Assembly (NCBI GenBank): GCA_902764705.1
Contig: CACWWZ010000025.1
Location: 1-39,961 of the forward strand
DNA from: an uncultured Prevotellaceae bacterium
GTDB taxonomy: Bacteria > Bacteroidota > Bacteroidia > Bacteroidales > Bacteroidaceae
Direction of reading: 5' to 3'
Length of the DNA stretch: 39,961 bases
The notes beneath the pieces were generated by a model. It was not told where the DNA came from, did no database searches, and was given only the letters and a program-made list of their open reading frames with translations. Position numbers and translations under genes: made by a program. Shown here piece by piece: positions 7,899 to 14,890 of this stretch. Numbering within the stretch: the first letter of the stretch is position 1; every line of letters begins with the position of its first letter.

Positions 7899-8801
7899 CT
7901 ACTCGTTGTTTCCGAGGAAAGCAATACGCTTCAAGGGCAACATATTCTTATCTTCGTCCGACATCTTGTCGTAGTACTCTTGCCACATCTCGATGAACTC
8001 ATCGCCATCAATCAGACGGATGAACTTATCTCCACCCGAAGCAGCGTGTTTGGCATCAGCGGAATACGTTCCAGAGGTTACGAACAAGGCAATATCGCCA
8101 GCCTTCAGAATACCAAGTAAAGCCCTTACATCTGCTGCTCCTGTGGCGGTGTCAGGCTTGTGTTTTACCTGCACTTTGATACGTGGAGTTTGAGCACCCA
8201 GCGGATCTACATAGGCCACAATGTCTATGCCACCATCCTTGCCACGAGGAGCTACCGACTGGATATAATAACCCATGGCTTTGAGTAGTGATGCTACGAG
8301 GTCTTGGAATTCGTACGGATTCTTGCTCTTCAGATATTCACGGATACCATTGGCTGCCCTTTCCTCCAGCGTCTCCAGTTCTATCATGGTTTCCTTTGCA
8401 GGGTCGTTTTCTTCTTCTGGTTGAGCCGCTGGTTTTTCATCTGTAGTTTTCTCCTTGCCACGATACCACGCTTTATAACGTTTCCAAGCCTCGTCGCGCA
8501 GTTTCTCTGCTCCAAGCTTTAGCGCCTCCTCGCCTTCGGGGGTTATCGTCCAGTTACCTTTCTTTTTAATAAGGAATCCAGCACGTACATAATCCACAGA
8601 GGTAAAATGCATATTGCTCTGCCAGCGGATATTGCCTGTATTCTCCAACGTCTCTTTCTCCCACGCTGAGAGTTCCACAGTCTTTTCTATCTCCTGCATT
8701 AGTAAACGAATAGGCATGGTGCCTCCATTCTTCGAGAGGATAGTCAATGCTGCGAACATCGTCTTGGCTGACGTCTGATAAGATTTAGATTTTGTTTTCA
8801 T
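7899..8801 (-). CDS. Mrr-type restriction endonuclease
   Basis: A 300-residue protein with the two-domain Mrr layout. An N-terminal winged-helix region (about 10-95, including FTSVDYVRAGFLIKKKGNWT and ITPEGEEAL) is followed by a charged linker, then a PD-(D/E)xK nuclease domain (about 160-270). The catalytic set is readable: Glu164 in YEFQDLVASLL, Asp193 in GGIDIVAY, and Gln211/Lys213 in VQVKHK. Mrr proteins cut modified DNA or act as the nuclease of larger systems. It is the last gene of the three-gene minus-strand operon, 15 nt after the helicase/methyltransferase gene, so it is probably co-expressed and part of the same defence unit. Its all-intact motif suggests an active nuclease. Confidence 0.88.
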   Translation of the reverse strand: MKTKSKSYQTSAKTMFAALTILSKNGGTMPIRLLMQEIEKTVELSAWEKETLENTGNIRWQSNMHFTSVDYVRAGFLIKKKGNWTITPEGEEALKLGAEKLRDEAWKRYKAWYRGKEKTTDEKPAAQPEEENDPAKETMIELETLEERAANGIREYLKSKNPYEFQDLVASLLKAMGYYIQSVAPRGKDGGIDIVAYVDPLGAQTPRIKVQVKHKPDTATGAADVRALLGILKAGDIALFVTSGTYSADAKHAASGGDKFIRLIDGDEFIEMWQEYYDKMSDEDKNMLPLKRIAFLGNNE

Positions 8802-8816
8802 ATCGTTTGTTTTTTA

Positions 8817-11800
8817 TTATTCCATTGGTTTGATCATCGACTCGACGAAAGCGATTTCATCGTCTGTTAAGTTATACTTTGTATAGAGTTCAGCATCCGA
8901 CCAAGATTTACCGAAGTCTTGGAGAGGGACAAAAGCAAAAGTCTTAGAAGTGGCATCTTGACTAGACTTTGCTAATTTATGCATAAACCTTGCGAATTTC
9001 GTTTTAAGGTATAAGCAAAGATTTACGCATTGTTGTTTATCCAAATGTGCACTGCCCCCTATTACCAAATATGATTCTGTGCAAATCGTATTAGGTTCCC
9101 CAACAAATGCATTCAAGTTGTCATCGTTTAATTCTGTACCAATATTATTTGCTCTTGGCATTATGACTTTCCATCCATCAATCCATTCTTTATGAACCTT
9201 TATCAACTCACGTTCAACATAACCTTTTTGACGTCCTTTTCCAATACAGGTAACAGGGTGTAGTACAACCTCAGGTGTAGAATGATATGCCTCGTCATTT
9301 ACAAAGTATCCCCTAAATCCAAATGGTCGCAAAGACGAGACCCATTCCTCCATAAACTGATGGGAGTATTTCCTTACTTTAGCCAAAATAGAGATGGCTT
9401 TTCCATCTCTGACAAAAGTCTCTATTCCTTCAATTTGAAGAGAACGTATAGTATCACTACTTATTCCGTCTTTTTCATGGGTAACCACTCTTACCAGATT
9501 ATTGGAATTATCATAATCGGAATCTCTCAAAAAATAGCAAATGCCCCCACGAATATTAGTTCCAGGGAATACCAGTTCTGGGTTTGTAAAGTCATCGAGT
9601 CTACGAATATGTTTGTCATTAAGCATAGACAATCTAAAATCATCCAAGCCTCTTCCACCCGCATACCATCTAGCTGGCATTATCATTGATACGTAATGTG
9701 CTTTAAGTTTTATGGAGGCATCCACAAAAAGATTGTAAACTGGTGAAGCACTTGCTTGAGCACCTCCATCCATAACCTGATACGGCGGATTACCTACTAT
9801 TGTGTCTAACTTCATATTTGTATCTTGATTTATCTTCCAGAAGTGCTTGCCGTCGCGGAAAGTGTTGACTACTGCCTCTGGACGTTCTGAAATGTTTTCT
9901 ATTAAGTTTGGATAATATTGTGCATTGACTCGTGTGTTGCGGAATCCGGCAAGGGTGCGCTTGGTGATACTCTTAGCCATTGGCGTTTTACAGACCACAA
10001 GGATGTTTTCTTCAATGGTAGCATCCCATAGGTTCATAGCAAAGCCGTGAGAGACTTCGCCATACTTGGCTTTAGCGGCATCGACGCGAGCACGATAGAT
10101 ATTGTATGCTACATACAACGGATAGAGACCGCTCTTAGAGTTGATTTCCAGAATATGAGAGTATGGACGGAATACGTCTTTAGTCACTTGCCCTTGATTC
10201 ACAAAGCGAGGTACTGACAATGGCTGCTTGAATTCCTCATCATAGAAACACCAGCCACCTAAACAATCACTCATGTGCATGTTCACCACTCGCCAGGGCG
10301 TTAATACCGTTTCCTTGTCCGGGTTGCGGAAGGTATTGAAGATGGCTGAGATGCGCTCTATTCTTTCCTCGATGGTGAACTTGTCCGCAGCACGGGCCAT
10401 TTCGCGGATGCGTTTACCTGCCTCACGAAAGATGTCGGGGTCGTAATACTTCTTGAATTTTTCAAACTTCTCCTTATCTACCCCCTTAGGCATAAACTCT
10501 TCCCATGACTGGTCATCTATCAAAGAGGCAAAATTGTTAATTGTGATTTCTTCATCCTCATTCTTCAACTCTGCACCATAAATCAATAGAGGCATTCGAA
10601 TTGAAATTCCTCGAAGGATGCTGATAGCATTCTTACGCTGATTGCTCATGGCTTTCAGTTCATCGAGCCTTGCCTGTTCCTCTGGTGTGAGTTCTTTCTT
10701 CTTTTTCTTCTCAAGTTTCTCCTTCTCTTCGTATTGTTCTTTCGTGAAGCCTTGGTTATTGACGTCGATGTCGCCCGTCTTAGCCATTGCCTTTGTGGTG
10801 CCAATGGTTTTCTTCAGATCATCAAAGTCTTGCAACTCTACATCCGTCAACTTCAGTAGTTCATCATTGTAGAGGGCGCCATCCTCGAATCCACATTGCA
10901 CCACCTTTTCTATCTGGGCTTTCTTCAACTGGCTCATCATCTTGTTTACATCGTAGGGTTTCATCTGTGAACCGTCGATGCTGATGATGGGACAGAAATT
11001 CAAGAAGTCGCCTAAGATGCGGCGATCTTCTTCTGTCTGCTTGCCTGCTTTTGCAGAAACCTTTGCCGTTTCTGCCAATACTCTCAGCGTTCTATCAGGC
11101 GCAAAGTCGAAGGCATAGCATTGTTCCTTCATACGTCCATGATTAGTAAACGGTGTCTGCACACGGAAGATGGTTTGCATATACTGGGCAGCAGAAGTGC
11201 TGAAAGAGCCTGCCATCATAAACACGGCAGTCCAAGGCTTGACGCTAACACCTGTAGTCAGACGTCCACAACTCAGCGTGATGGTATAGGTCTCGTCAGG
11301 GTCTTCGCCTATAGCCTTATTCACCATCTTCAAGGCTTCAGCATTTTCTTCGTCCTCGTCTCCATTGCCAGCCACATTAACAGTCTGGAACATACCAAAG
11401 ATGGAATGTGCTTTTAGTTTGGCACTCAACGCTCTTGCGGCTTTTACACCAGGCACCAGCCAGAGTGTATGACGGAAGATGCGACGGAAGGTATCGTTAC
11501 TATAGGGATAAAGACTGTCCTTATCCTCCTTGCAAAGCAAATTAAGGAAACGATCTACATCCTTATCATGAATAAAGGTGTCATCATCCTTGGTGCGGAA
11601 GAACTCGCGGAAGTTGAATGCTTTCTCATCCTCTACATACTCACTCATCAGGTTGCCCAAATCGTAAGTATAGATATTGATGGCTGGCAGCGAGGCGTAT
11701 GGGTTAGGTTCGTAGGGATTATCTGTAGCCCATGCTTGCTTGGCCTTCTGCTCCATTACATAGTCCCATGTGAAGATTTCCTCCTCGCTGTAATCGTCAA

Positions 11801-12761
11801 ATAGGTTGAAAGGTGTACCTGATAATTGAAGTACTTTAGTATTTGACTTTATCAGTTCCTTCAATACATTCTGCCCAAGTTCCGTTTTTGTTCCTTCATG
11901 GGCTTCGTCAACTATCACTAAGTCCCAAGGTGTCTTGAATATCTCGTTATTCTTGTCGAACTTACCACCTACCTGTTCTGAACCGCGTAGGTCTTGCATG
12001 GATGCAAAATAGACATACTTGTTGCCCTTATTTGCCAACTGTTCGAGTTTTCCGAACAGTTCACCTTGGTTACGAGAACCATAATGATAGTGTGGACTGT
12101 CGTAGAATATCTTGCCAAAATCCTCAAACCAGCCTTTATCCACGACAGGACGGTGCGTTAGTATCAGGGTGCGAACGAATTCCTCTTCTTTTACCACCTG
12201 TAGGGCCGAGAGCGTTTTACCAAATCGCATCTTGGCGTTCCACAGCATCTGATTACCTTTCTTGAATCGCTTGCGGGTTTTATTGATGGCCTCCTGCTGC
12301 TCTGGACGAAAGATAATAGGTGATTGTCCTTGGGTAATGTCAGAAGGATGCAAACTCGTTTCACCGCGTTTCACAGCAGCAATGGCTTTCTTCACCGTTT
12401 CCAAGTCGCAGCAGTACCATTCGTCGGCACCACTGACACCCTCAAACTCTTTGCGCTTGATGCCGCTACGTTCCAACACCTTATGCACCTGCTTATCGTT
12501 GAAGGTCATAATCATGCCGCTGCGCACAAAGATGCTAATCTCGGTATAGAGCAATTGATATGCAATGCCTGCCGTTTTGGTGTACTGGCGAATACGCTTG
12601 TGGGCAGCCTCCTTCAGCGACTCCGCATTATTGAAAAGATCGCTGCCATTGTCTTCGTCAATTGTTGTTTCGCCTATTTTCAAGCAATCTTTATGTCGCT
12701 CGTCATTGATGGCAAAAACATAAATCAGTTTGGATTTTAATGAGGATTCGAATGTAGCCAT
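8817..12761 (-). CDS. GIY-YIG-like / SF2 helicase / N6-adenine methyltransferase fusion
   Basis: A 1314-residue single-chain restriction-modification-type protein. In order: a GIY-YIG/T5orf172-like N-terminus (about 11-130: YVFAIND, then CLKIGETT, HKRIRQYTKTAG); an SF2 helicase with Q-like RPEQQEAI (about 152), Walker A MRFGKT (178-183), DEAH (285-288), motif III LSGTP (313-317) and a motif VI-like QTIFRVQTP (about 529-537); and a charged coil (about 680-705). A methyltransferase follows, with TPWRVVNMHM (about 821), a degenerate motif I (LEINSKSGLY, about 871) and the adenine-methylase motif NPPY (991-994). A target-recognition-like C-terminus completes it. The layout resembles type ISP enzymes such as LlaGI, but with a different N-terminal nuclease. 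Residues from about 975 on are encoded by AT-richer DNA. It lies 6 nt after the methyltransferase-like gene. Confidence 0.85.
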   Translation of the reverse strand: MATFESSLKSKLIYVFAINDERHKDCLKIGETTIDEDNGSDLFNNAESLKEAAHKRIRQYTKTAGIAYQLLYTEISIFVRSGMIMTFNDKQVHKVLERSGIKRKEFEGVSGADEWYCCDLETVKKAIAAVKRGETSLHPSDITQGQSPIIFRPEQQEAINKTRKRFKKGNQMLWNAKMRFGKTLSALQVVKEEEFVRTLILTHRPVVDKGWFEDFGKIFYDSPHYHYGSRNQGELFGKLEQLANKGNKYVYFASMQDLRGSEQVGGKFDKNNEIFKTPWDLVIVDEAHEGTKTELGQNVLKELIKSNTKVLQLSGTPFNLFDDYSEEEIFTWDYVMEQKAKQAWATDNPYEPNPYASLPAINIYTYDLGNLMSEYVEDEKAFNFREFFRTKDDDTFIHDKDVDRFLNLLCKEDKDSLYPYSNDTFRRIFRHTLWLVPGVKAARALSAKLKAHSIFGMFQTVNVAGNGDEDEENAEALKMVNKAIGEDPDETYTITLSCGRLTTGVSVKPWTAVFMMAGSFSTSAAQYMQTIFRVQTPFTNHGRMKEQCYAFDFAPDRTLRVLAETAKVSAKAGKQTEEDRRILGDFLNFCPIISIDGSQMKPYDVNKMMSQLKKAQIEKVVQCGFEDGALYNDELLKLTDVELQDFDDLKKTIGTTKAMAKTGDIDVNNQGFTKEQYEEKEKLEKKKKKELTPEEQARLDELKAMSNQRKNAISILRGISIRMPLLIYGAELKNEDEEITINNFASLIDDQSWEEFMPKGVDKEKFEKFKKYYDPDIFREAGKRIREMARAADKFTIEERIERISAIFNTFRNPDKETVLTPWRVVNMHMSDCLGGWCFYDEEFKQPLSVPRFVNQGQVTKDVFRPYSHILEINSKSGLYPLYVAYNIYRARVDAAKAKYGEVSHGFAMNLWDATIEENILVVCKTPMAKSITKRTLAGFRNTRVNAQYYPNLIENISERPEAVVNTFRDGKHFWKINQDTNMKLDTIVGNPPYQVMDGGAQASASPVYNLFVDASIKLKAHYVSMIMPARWYAGGRGLDDFRLSMLNDKHIRRLDDFTNPELVFPGTNIRGGICYFLRDSDYDNSNNLVRVVTHEKDGISSDTIRSLQIEGIETFVRDGKAISILAKVRKYSHQFMEEWVSSLRPFGFRGYFVNDEAYHSTPEVVLHPVTCIGKGRQKGYVERELIKVHKEWIDGWKVIMPRANNIGTELNDDNLNAFVGEPNTICTESYLVIGGSAHLDKQQCVNLCLYLKTKFARFMHKLAKSSQDATSKTFAFVPLQDFGKSWSDAELYTKYNLTDDEIAFVESMIKPME

Positions 12762-12767
12762 AGGTCT

Positions 12768-13760
12768 TTATCTCATTAGGTCAATAAATCGGATTTTCTT
12801 TTTATCGTTGGGCCAGTCGCGAATCAAACAGTAGATGCCGTTGTGTCTGCGTATGTCTTCCTGCTGACAGCCAGTACAATGAACTACTTGTTCTTCTTCG
12901 CCAAAGAGGGTTTGAATCTTTTCTGTCACTCCATCCTTGCAACTATCTGGTACAACGCCCTTCAGTCCGTCCATTTGCCATAGGTTCCATGAAATGATAT
13001 AAGCGATGTAGTTGATACTCTTGATAAGCGGTGCTTTGCCGAACTTCGCTTGATAATACTCTATGAAGGTCCAAAGCAGAGCCTCGCGGGCCAATAGCAG
13101 GTTGTCGCCCTGCCACTCGAAACCATAGATATTCTTATAGGCTGTCTGTGTCCAATCCAGCCATTCACCGCTAACATCCACGTTCTCGCTGATTACACGT
13201 AGTTTCCTGTCAAGCAGGCCGATTCGTTCTTGCAGAGAAATGGGATTGCCAGTAGTTGCATCATACCGGCTTACCAGATAGGGAGCCTCGCCGCAGGTCA
13301 TTTCCATTCGGGTGGCGCGGACATAGTCTTTCCATGTCTTGCCTTCAGGGAATTCTATTTTGTCAGAGTTGGCTTTCCACGTATGGTTTGCGGTGTCTTC
13401 CGTATTGAAAACGTCCTTCCTGCCAAACCATGCTTCGTCAACAAGATTGTTCTGTGCATTACACACCCAAGACGGTGTGAATACTTCAGCCATATCCTTT
13501 GCTCTGTCCGTCTGTTCCTCCTTGGATTTGAGCACACGCGGACGTATCACCATCCCATGTTCACCCGTTATCAGATGGGGCAGAATCTCAGAATGGTAAT
13601 CGTACTCTGAGCCGAGCGCTTCATAGTCATGCGTAGCCCAGAAGATATTCTTACCTGTGGTATGGTCACGCAGTAGTGTATCAAGTACCTCCGCCGACAA
13701 TGCCAGCAGGTCGTCCTCTCTGATGTCTATCAGTTGAGGACTCTCGTCTTTGTTTGGCAT
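12768..13760 (-). CDS. Methyltransferase-like partner subunit of the restriction operon
   Basis: A 330-residue protein related to adenine-specific DNA methyltransferases (often labelled restriction subunit M). A motif X-like AEVFTPSWVC (FTP at 94-96) and a motif I-like MEMTCGEAPY (152-161) are followed by YGFEWQGDNLLLAREALLW. Where NPPY is expected it reads NLWQMDGLKG (259-265), so the catalytic motif is missing or changed. A CTGC pair (Cys295, Cys298) near the end could bind metal. The next gene has NPPY but a weak motif I, so the two may form a split or paired enzyme; this is inference. It is the first gene of the operon, below a leader of about 335 nt. Confidence 0.75.
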   Translation of the reverse strand: MPNKDESPQLIDIREDDLLALSAEVLDTLLRDHTTGKNIFWATHDYEALGSEYDYHSEILPHLITGEHGMVIRPRVLKSKEEQTDRAKDMAEVFTPSWVCNAQNNLVDEAWFGRKDVFNTEDTANHTWKANSDKIEFPEGKTWKDYVRATRMEMTCGEAPYLVSRYDATTGNPISLQERIGLLDRKLRVISENVDVSGEWLDWTQTAYKNIYGFEWQGDNLLLAREALLWTFIEYYQAKFGKAPLIKSINYIAYIISWNLWQMDGLKGVVPDSCKDGVTEKIQTLFGEEEQVVHCTGCQQEDIRRHNGIYCLIRDWPNDKKKIRFIDLMR

Positions 13761-14099
13761 TCTTTGCGCTTATAGCTTTAGAACAATAAGCACTTATCAG
13801 ATTTCCTTAGGCTTTTATACGTCAAAGCCTCCATGTACGAAAGAAGCGTGTCCGCTCCTTACCGAACATAGAGGCTCTCGCATGCCTAACTGAAAGATAA
13901 GTGACGTCCACGCTGTAAGCGCGAACATTCACAATTATCGAATTTCAGTTTGAATAAGAAATTTGCGAGATTTCTATGTTCTTCTAATAACTGCTCATGT
14001 CGTTATTGTTTACCCTCAAAAGTCATACCGCCACCCTGCACTCAGGGATTCAGGCCCCAGGGACCAGCGCCGTTTTAACGACGTATCGGCGATACTTGA
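13761..14099 (-). promoter_or_regulatory. Long, highly folded leader RNA of the restriction operon
   Basis: On the minus-strand RNA I can pair, 5' to 3': CCCTCAA with TTGAGGG (14096-14102/14013-14019); TATCGCC with GGCGGTA (14088-14094/14026-14032), enclosing two hairpins (14069-14082, 14034-14047); AATAAC with GTTATT (13986-14007); and GAACAT with ATGTTC (13976-13981/13923-13928). A four-stem rod follows: CACTTATC/GATAAGTG (13896-13903/13791-13798), TTAGGC/GCCTAA (13884-13889/13807-13812), an 11-bp stem (13866-13876/13826-13836) and an 8-bp stem with loop GACA (13841-13860). Last, GTGCTTAT pairs with ATAAGCGC (13786-13793/13766-13773) beside the start codon, competing for 3 nt of the rod. 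It could be a cis-regulator or a stand-alone RNA. I could not assign it to a known class. Confidence 0.6.
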
Positions 14100-14102
14100 G
14101 GG

Positions 14103-14134
14103 CAAAGGTAGTAAATAAAATCGATAACTCCAAA
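14103..14134 (-). promoter_or_regulatory. Promoter of the restriction operon and its leader
   Basis: The minus strand reads TTTG (14131-14134), a 20-nt spacer, then TACCTTTG (14103-14110). It is a near-perfect Bacteroidetes -33/-7 promoter and the best in the window. It implies a start near 14099 and a leader of about 335 nt. Confidence 0.75.
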
Positions 14135-14303
14135 GCTTTCCTACAAAAATCTTCAGTATTTCTTTGAAAGCACCGCAGCTCTGTATTCATGTCTATAAGC
14201 GGGTGGCAACGTGTAGGCATATATACGTTCGCTAATGAAGTAGGGGTATTTGCAGACACCCCGAGGCAATACGTGTATACACTAGAGTTACTTCTCGATA
14301 CTC

Positions 14304-14471
14304 CGGACAGAAATTATTTTTTAGCGGACGGAAATTATTTTTCTCCGAACGGAAATAAAATTATTCCGAGAGTATTTCCAAATAACCTAGGGTTATTGAA
14401 CAATAAGCGTGCCTTATTTGAAAATAAGCGTTCCTTATTTCGGAATAACCTTGGGTTATTTCTGAATAAGG
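14304..14471. repeat. 21-bp tandem array of degenerate palindromic units (8 units)
   Basis: Eight units of exactly 21 nt start at 14304 and then every 21 nt. The first three carry CGGACGGAAATTATT-like text. The last five carry arms such as AATAACCTAGGGTTATT and AATAACCTTGGGTTATT, which are perfect palindromes with 3-nt centres. AATAAGCGTGCCTTATT is a near palindrome. Because 21 is a multiple of 3 and the units are palindromic, both strands show heptad-like open frames (LFxNKxx), which I take to be a side effect. A further pair of units lies at 14764-14798. Confidence 0.85.
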
Positions 14472-14525
14472 TGCCATTAATGATGGCCCGAGCGGTGAAT
14501 TGAAAAAAAATTTTTTTTTCGTGAT

Positions 14526-14614
14526 TTTGCTGCCACGCTGCCACGGATCTTTCGGAAGACCTTTGCAGAAAGGGGTTCCAGAGCGTGGCAGCAACGTGGC
14601 AGCGTGGCAGCAAA
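14526..14614. repeat. 20-bp perfect inverted repeat built from TGGCAGCG units
   Basis: The arm at 14526-14545 (TTTGCTGCCACGCTGCCACG) is exactly complementary to 14595-14614, with 49 nt between. The right side carries an extra CGTGGCAGC copy just before the arm. As RNA it would form a very stable stem. It follows an A8T9 run. It may be a MITE-like or REP-like element. Confidence 0.8.
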
Positions 14615-14763
14615 GGGCGAAAATAGCCTAAACGATGCTATTTTTTCAGGAAACCAGGTCACTTTTGCTTCATCGAGATAGCCTCTTTGCGTCATCCGAA
14701 CTATCCGAGTTTCCAACAACCGCCTGTATAATCAATAAATTTGCGGCCAAGCTACGCAATTCG

Positions 14764-14798
14764 ATAACCCAAGGTTATTGCGGAATAAGGCACGCTTA
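14764..14798. repeat. Two detached palindromes of the 21-bp family
   Basis: ATAACCC-AA-GGTTAT (14764-14778) is followed about one period later by AATAAGGCACGCTTA (14784-14798). The second is the reverse complement of sequence within the 14304 array. Confidence 0.65.
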
Positions 14799-14862
14799 CA
14801 TCAACCCGTCATCATTTTTAGGTATTTTGGTCAGAATGTTTTCTGATGTAGAATCTTTTTTG

Positions 14863-14870
14863 TACCTTTG
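14863..14870 (+). promoter_or_regulatory. Promoter -7 element of feoAB
   Basis: TACCTTTG, 20 nt before the ATG at 14891. I saw no obvious Fur-like palindrome beside it. Confidence 0.7.
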
Positions 14871-14890
14871 CAGGCAAATAAGAAAAAGGT

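Larger units (their letters stand above)
14135..14862. other. Gene-free spacer with several repeat families
   Basis: No supported gene. It holds small hairpins (AACGTGTA with TATACGTT near 14207-14228; GGGGT with ACCCC; the palindrome GTGTATACAC), the 21-bp array (14304-14471), an A8T9 run (about 14504-14520), a 20-bp inverted repeat (14526-14614), and two more palindromes of the array family at 14764-14798. Confidence 0.6.

Noticed and set aside
13761-14099. Assignment of the folded leader to a known class such as 6S RNA, retron RNA or a SAM riboswitch
   Set aside because: No reverse transcriptase is near, the overall shape is not a single long bulged rod, and I could not match known aptamer cores. 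It is left unassigned.
14304-14471. CRISPR-like array
   Set aside because: Units are contiguous 21-mers without unique spacers, and no cas genes are near.
14335-14613. Heptad-repeat proteins on both strands over the 21-bp array
   Set aside because: The heptads come from a 21-nt palindromic DNA repeat, and they appear on both strands. No promoter or start region supports either frame.
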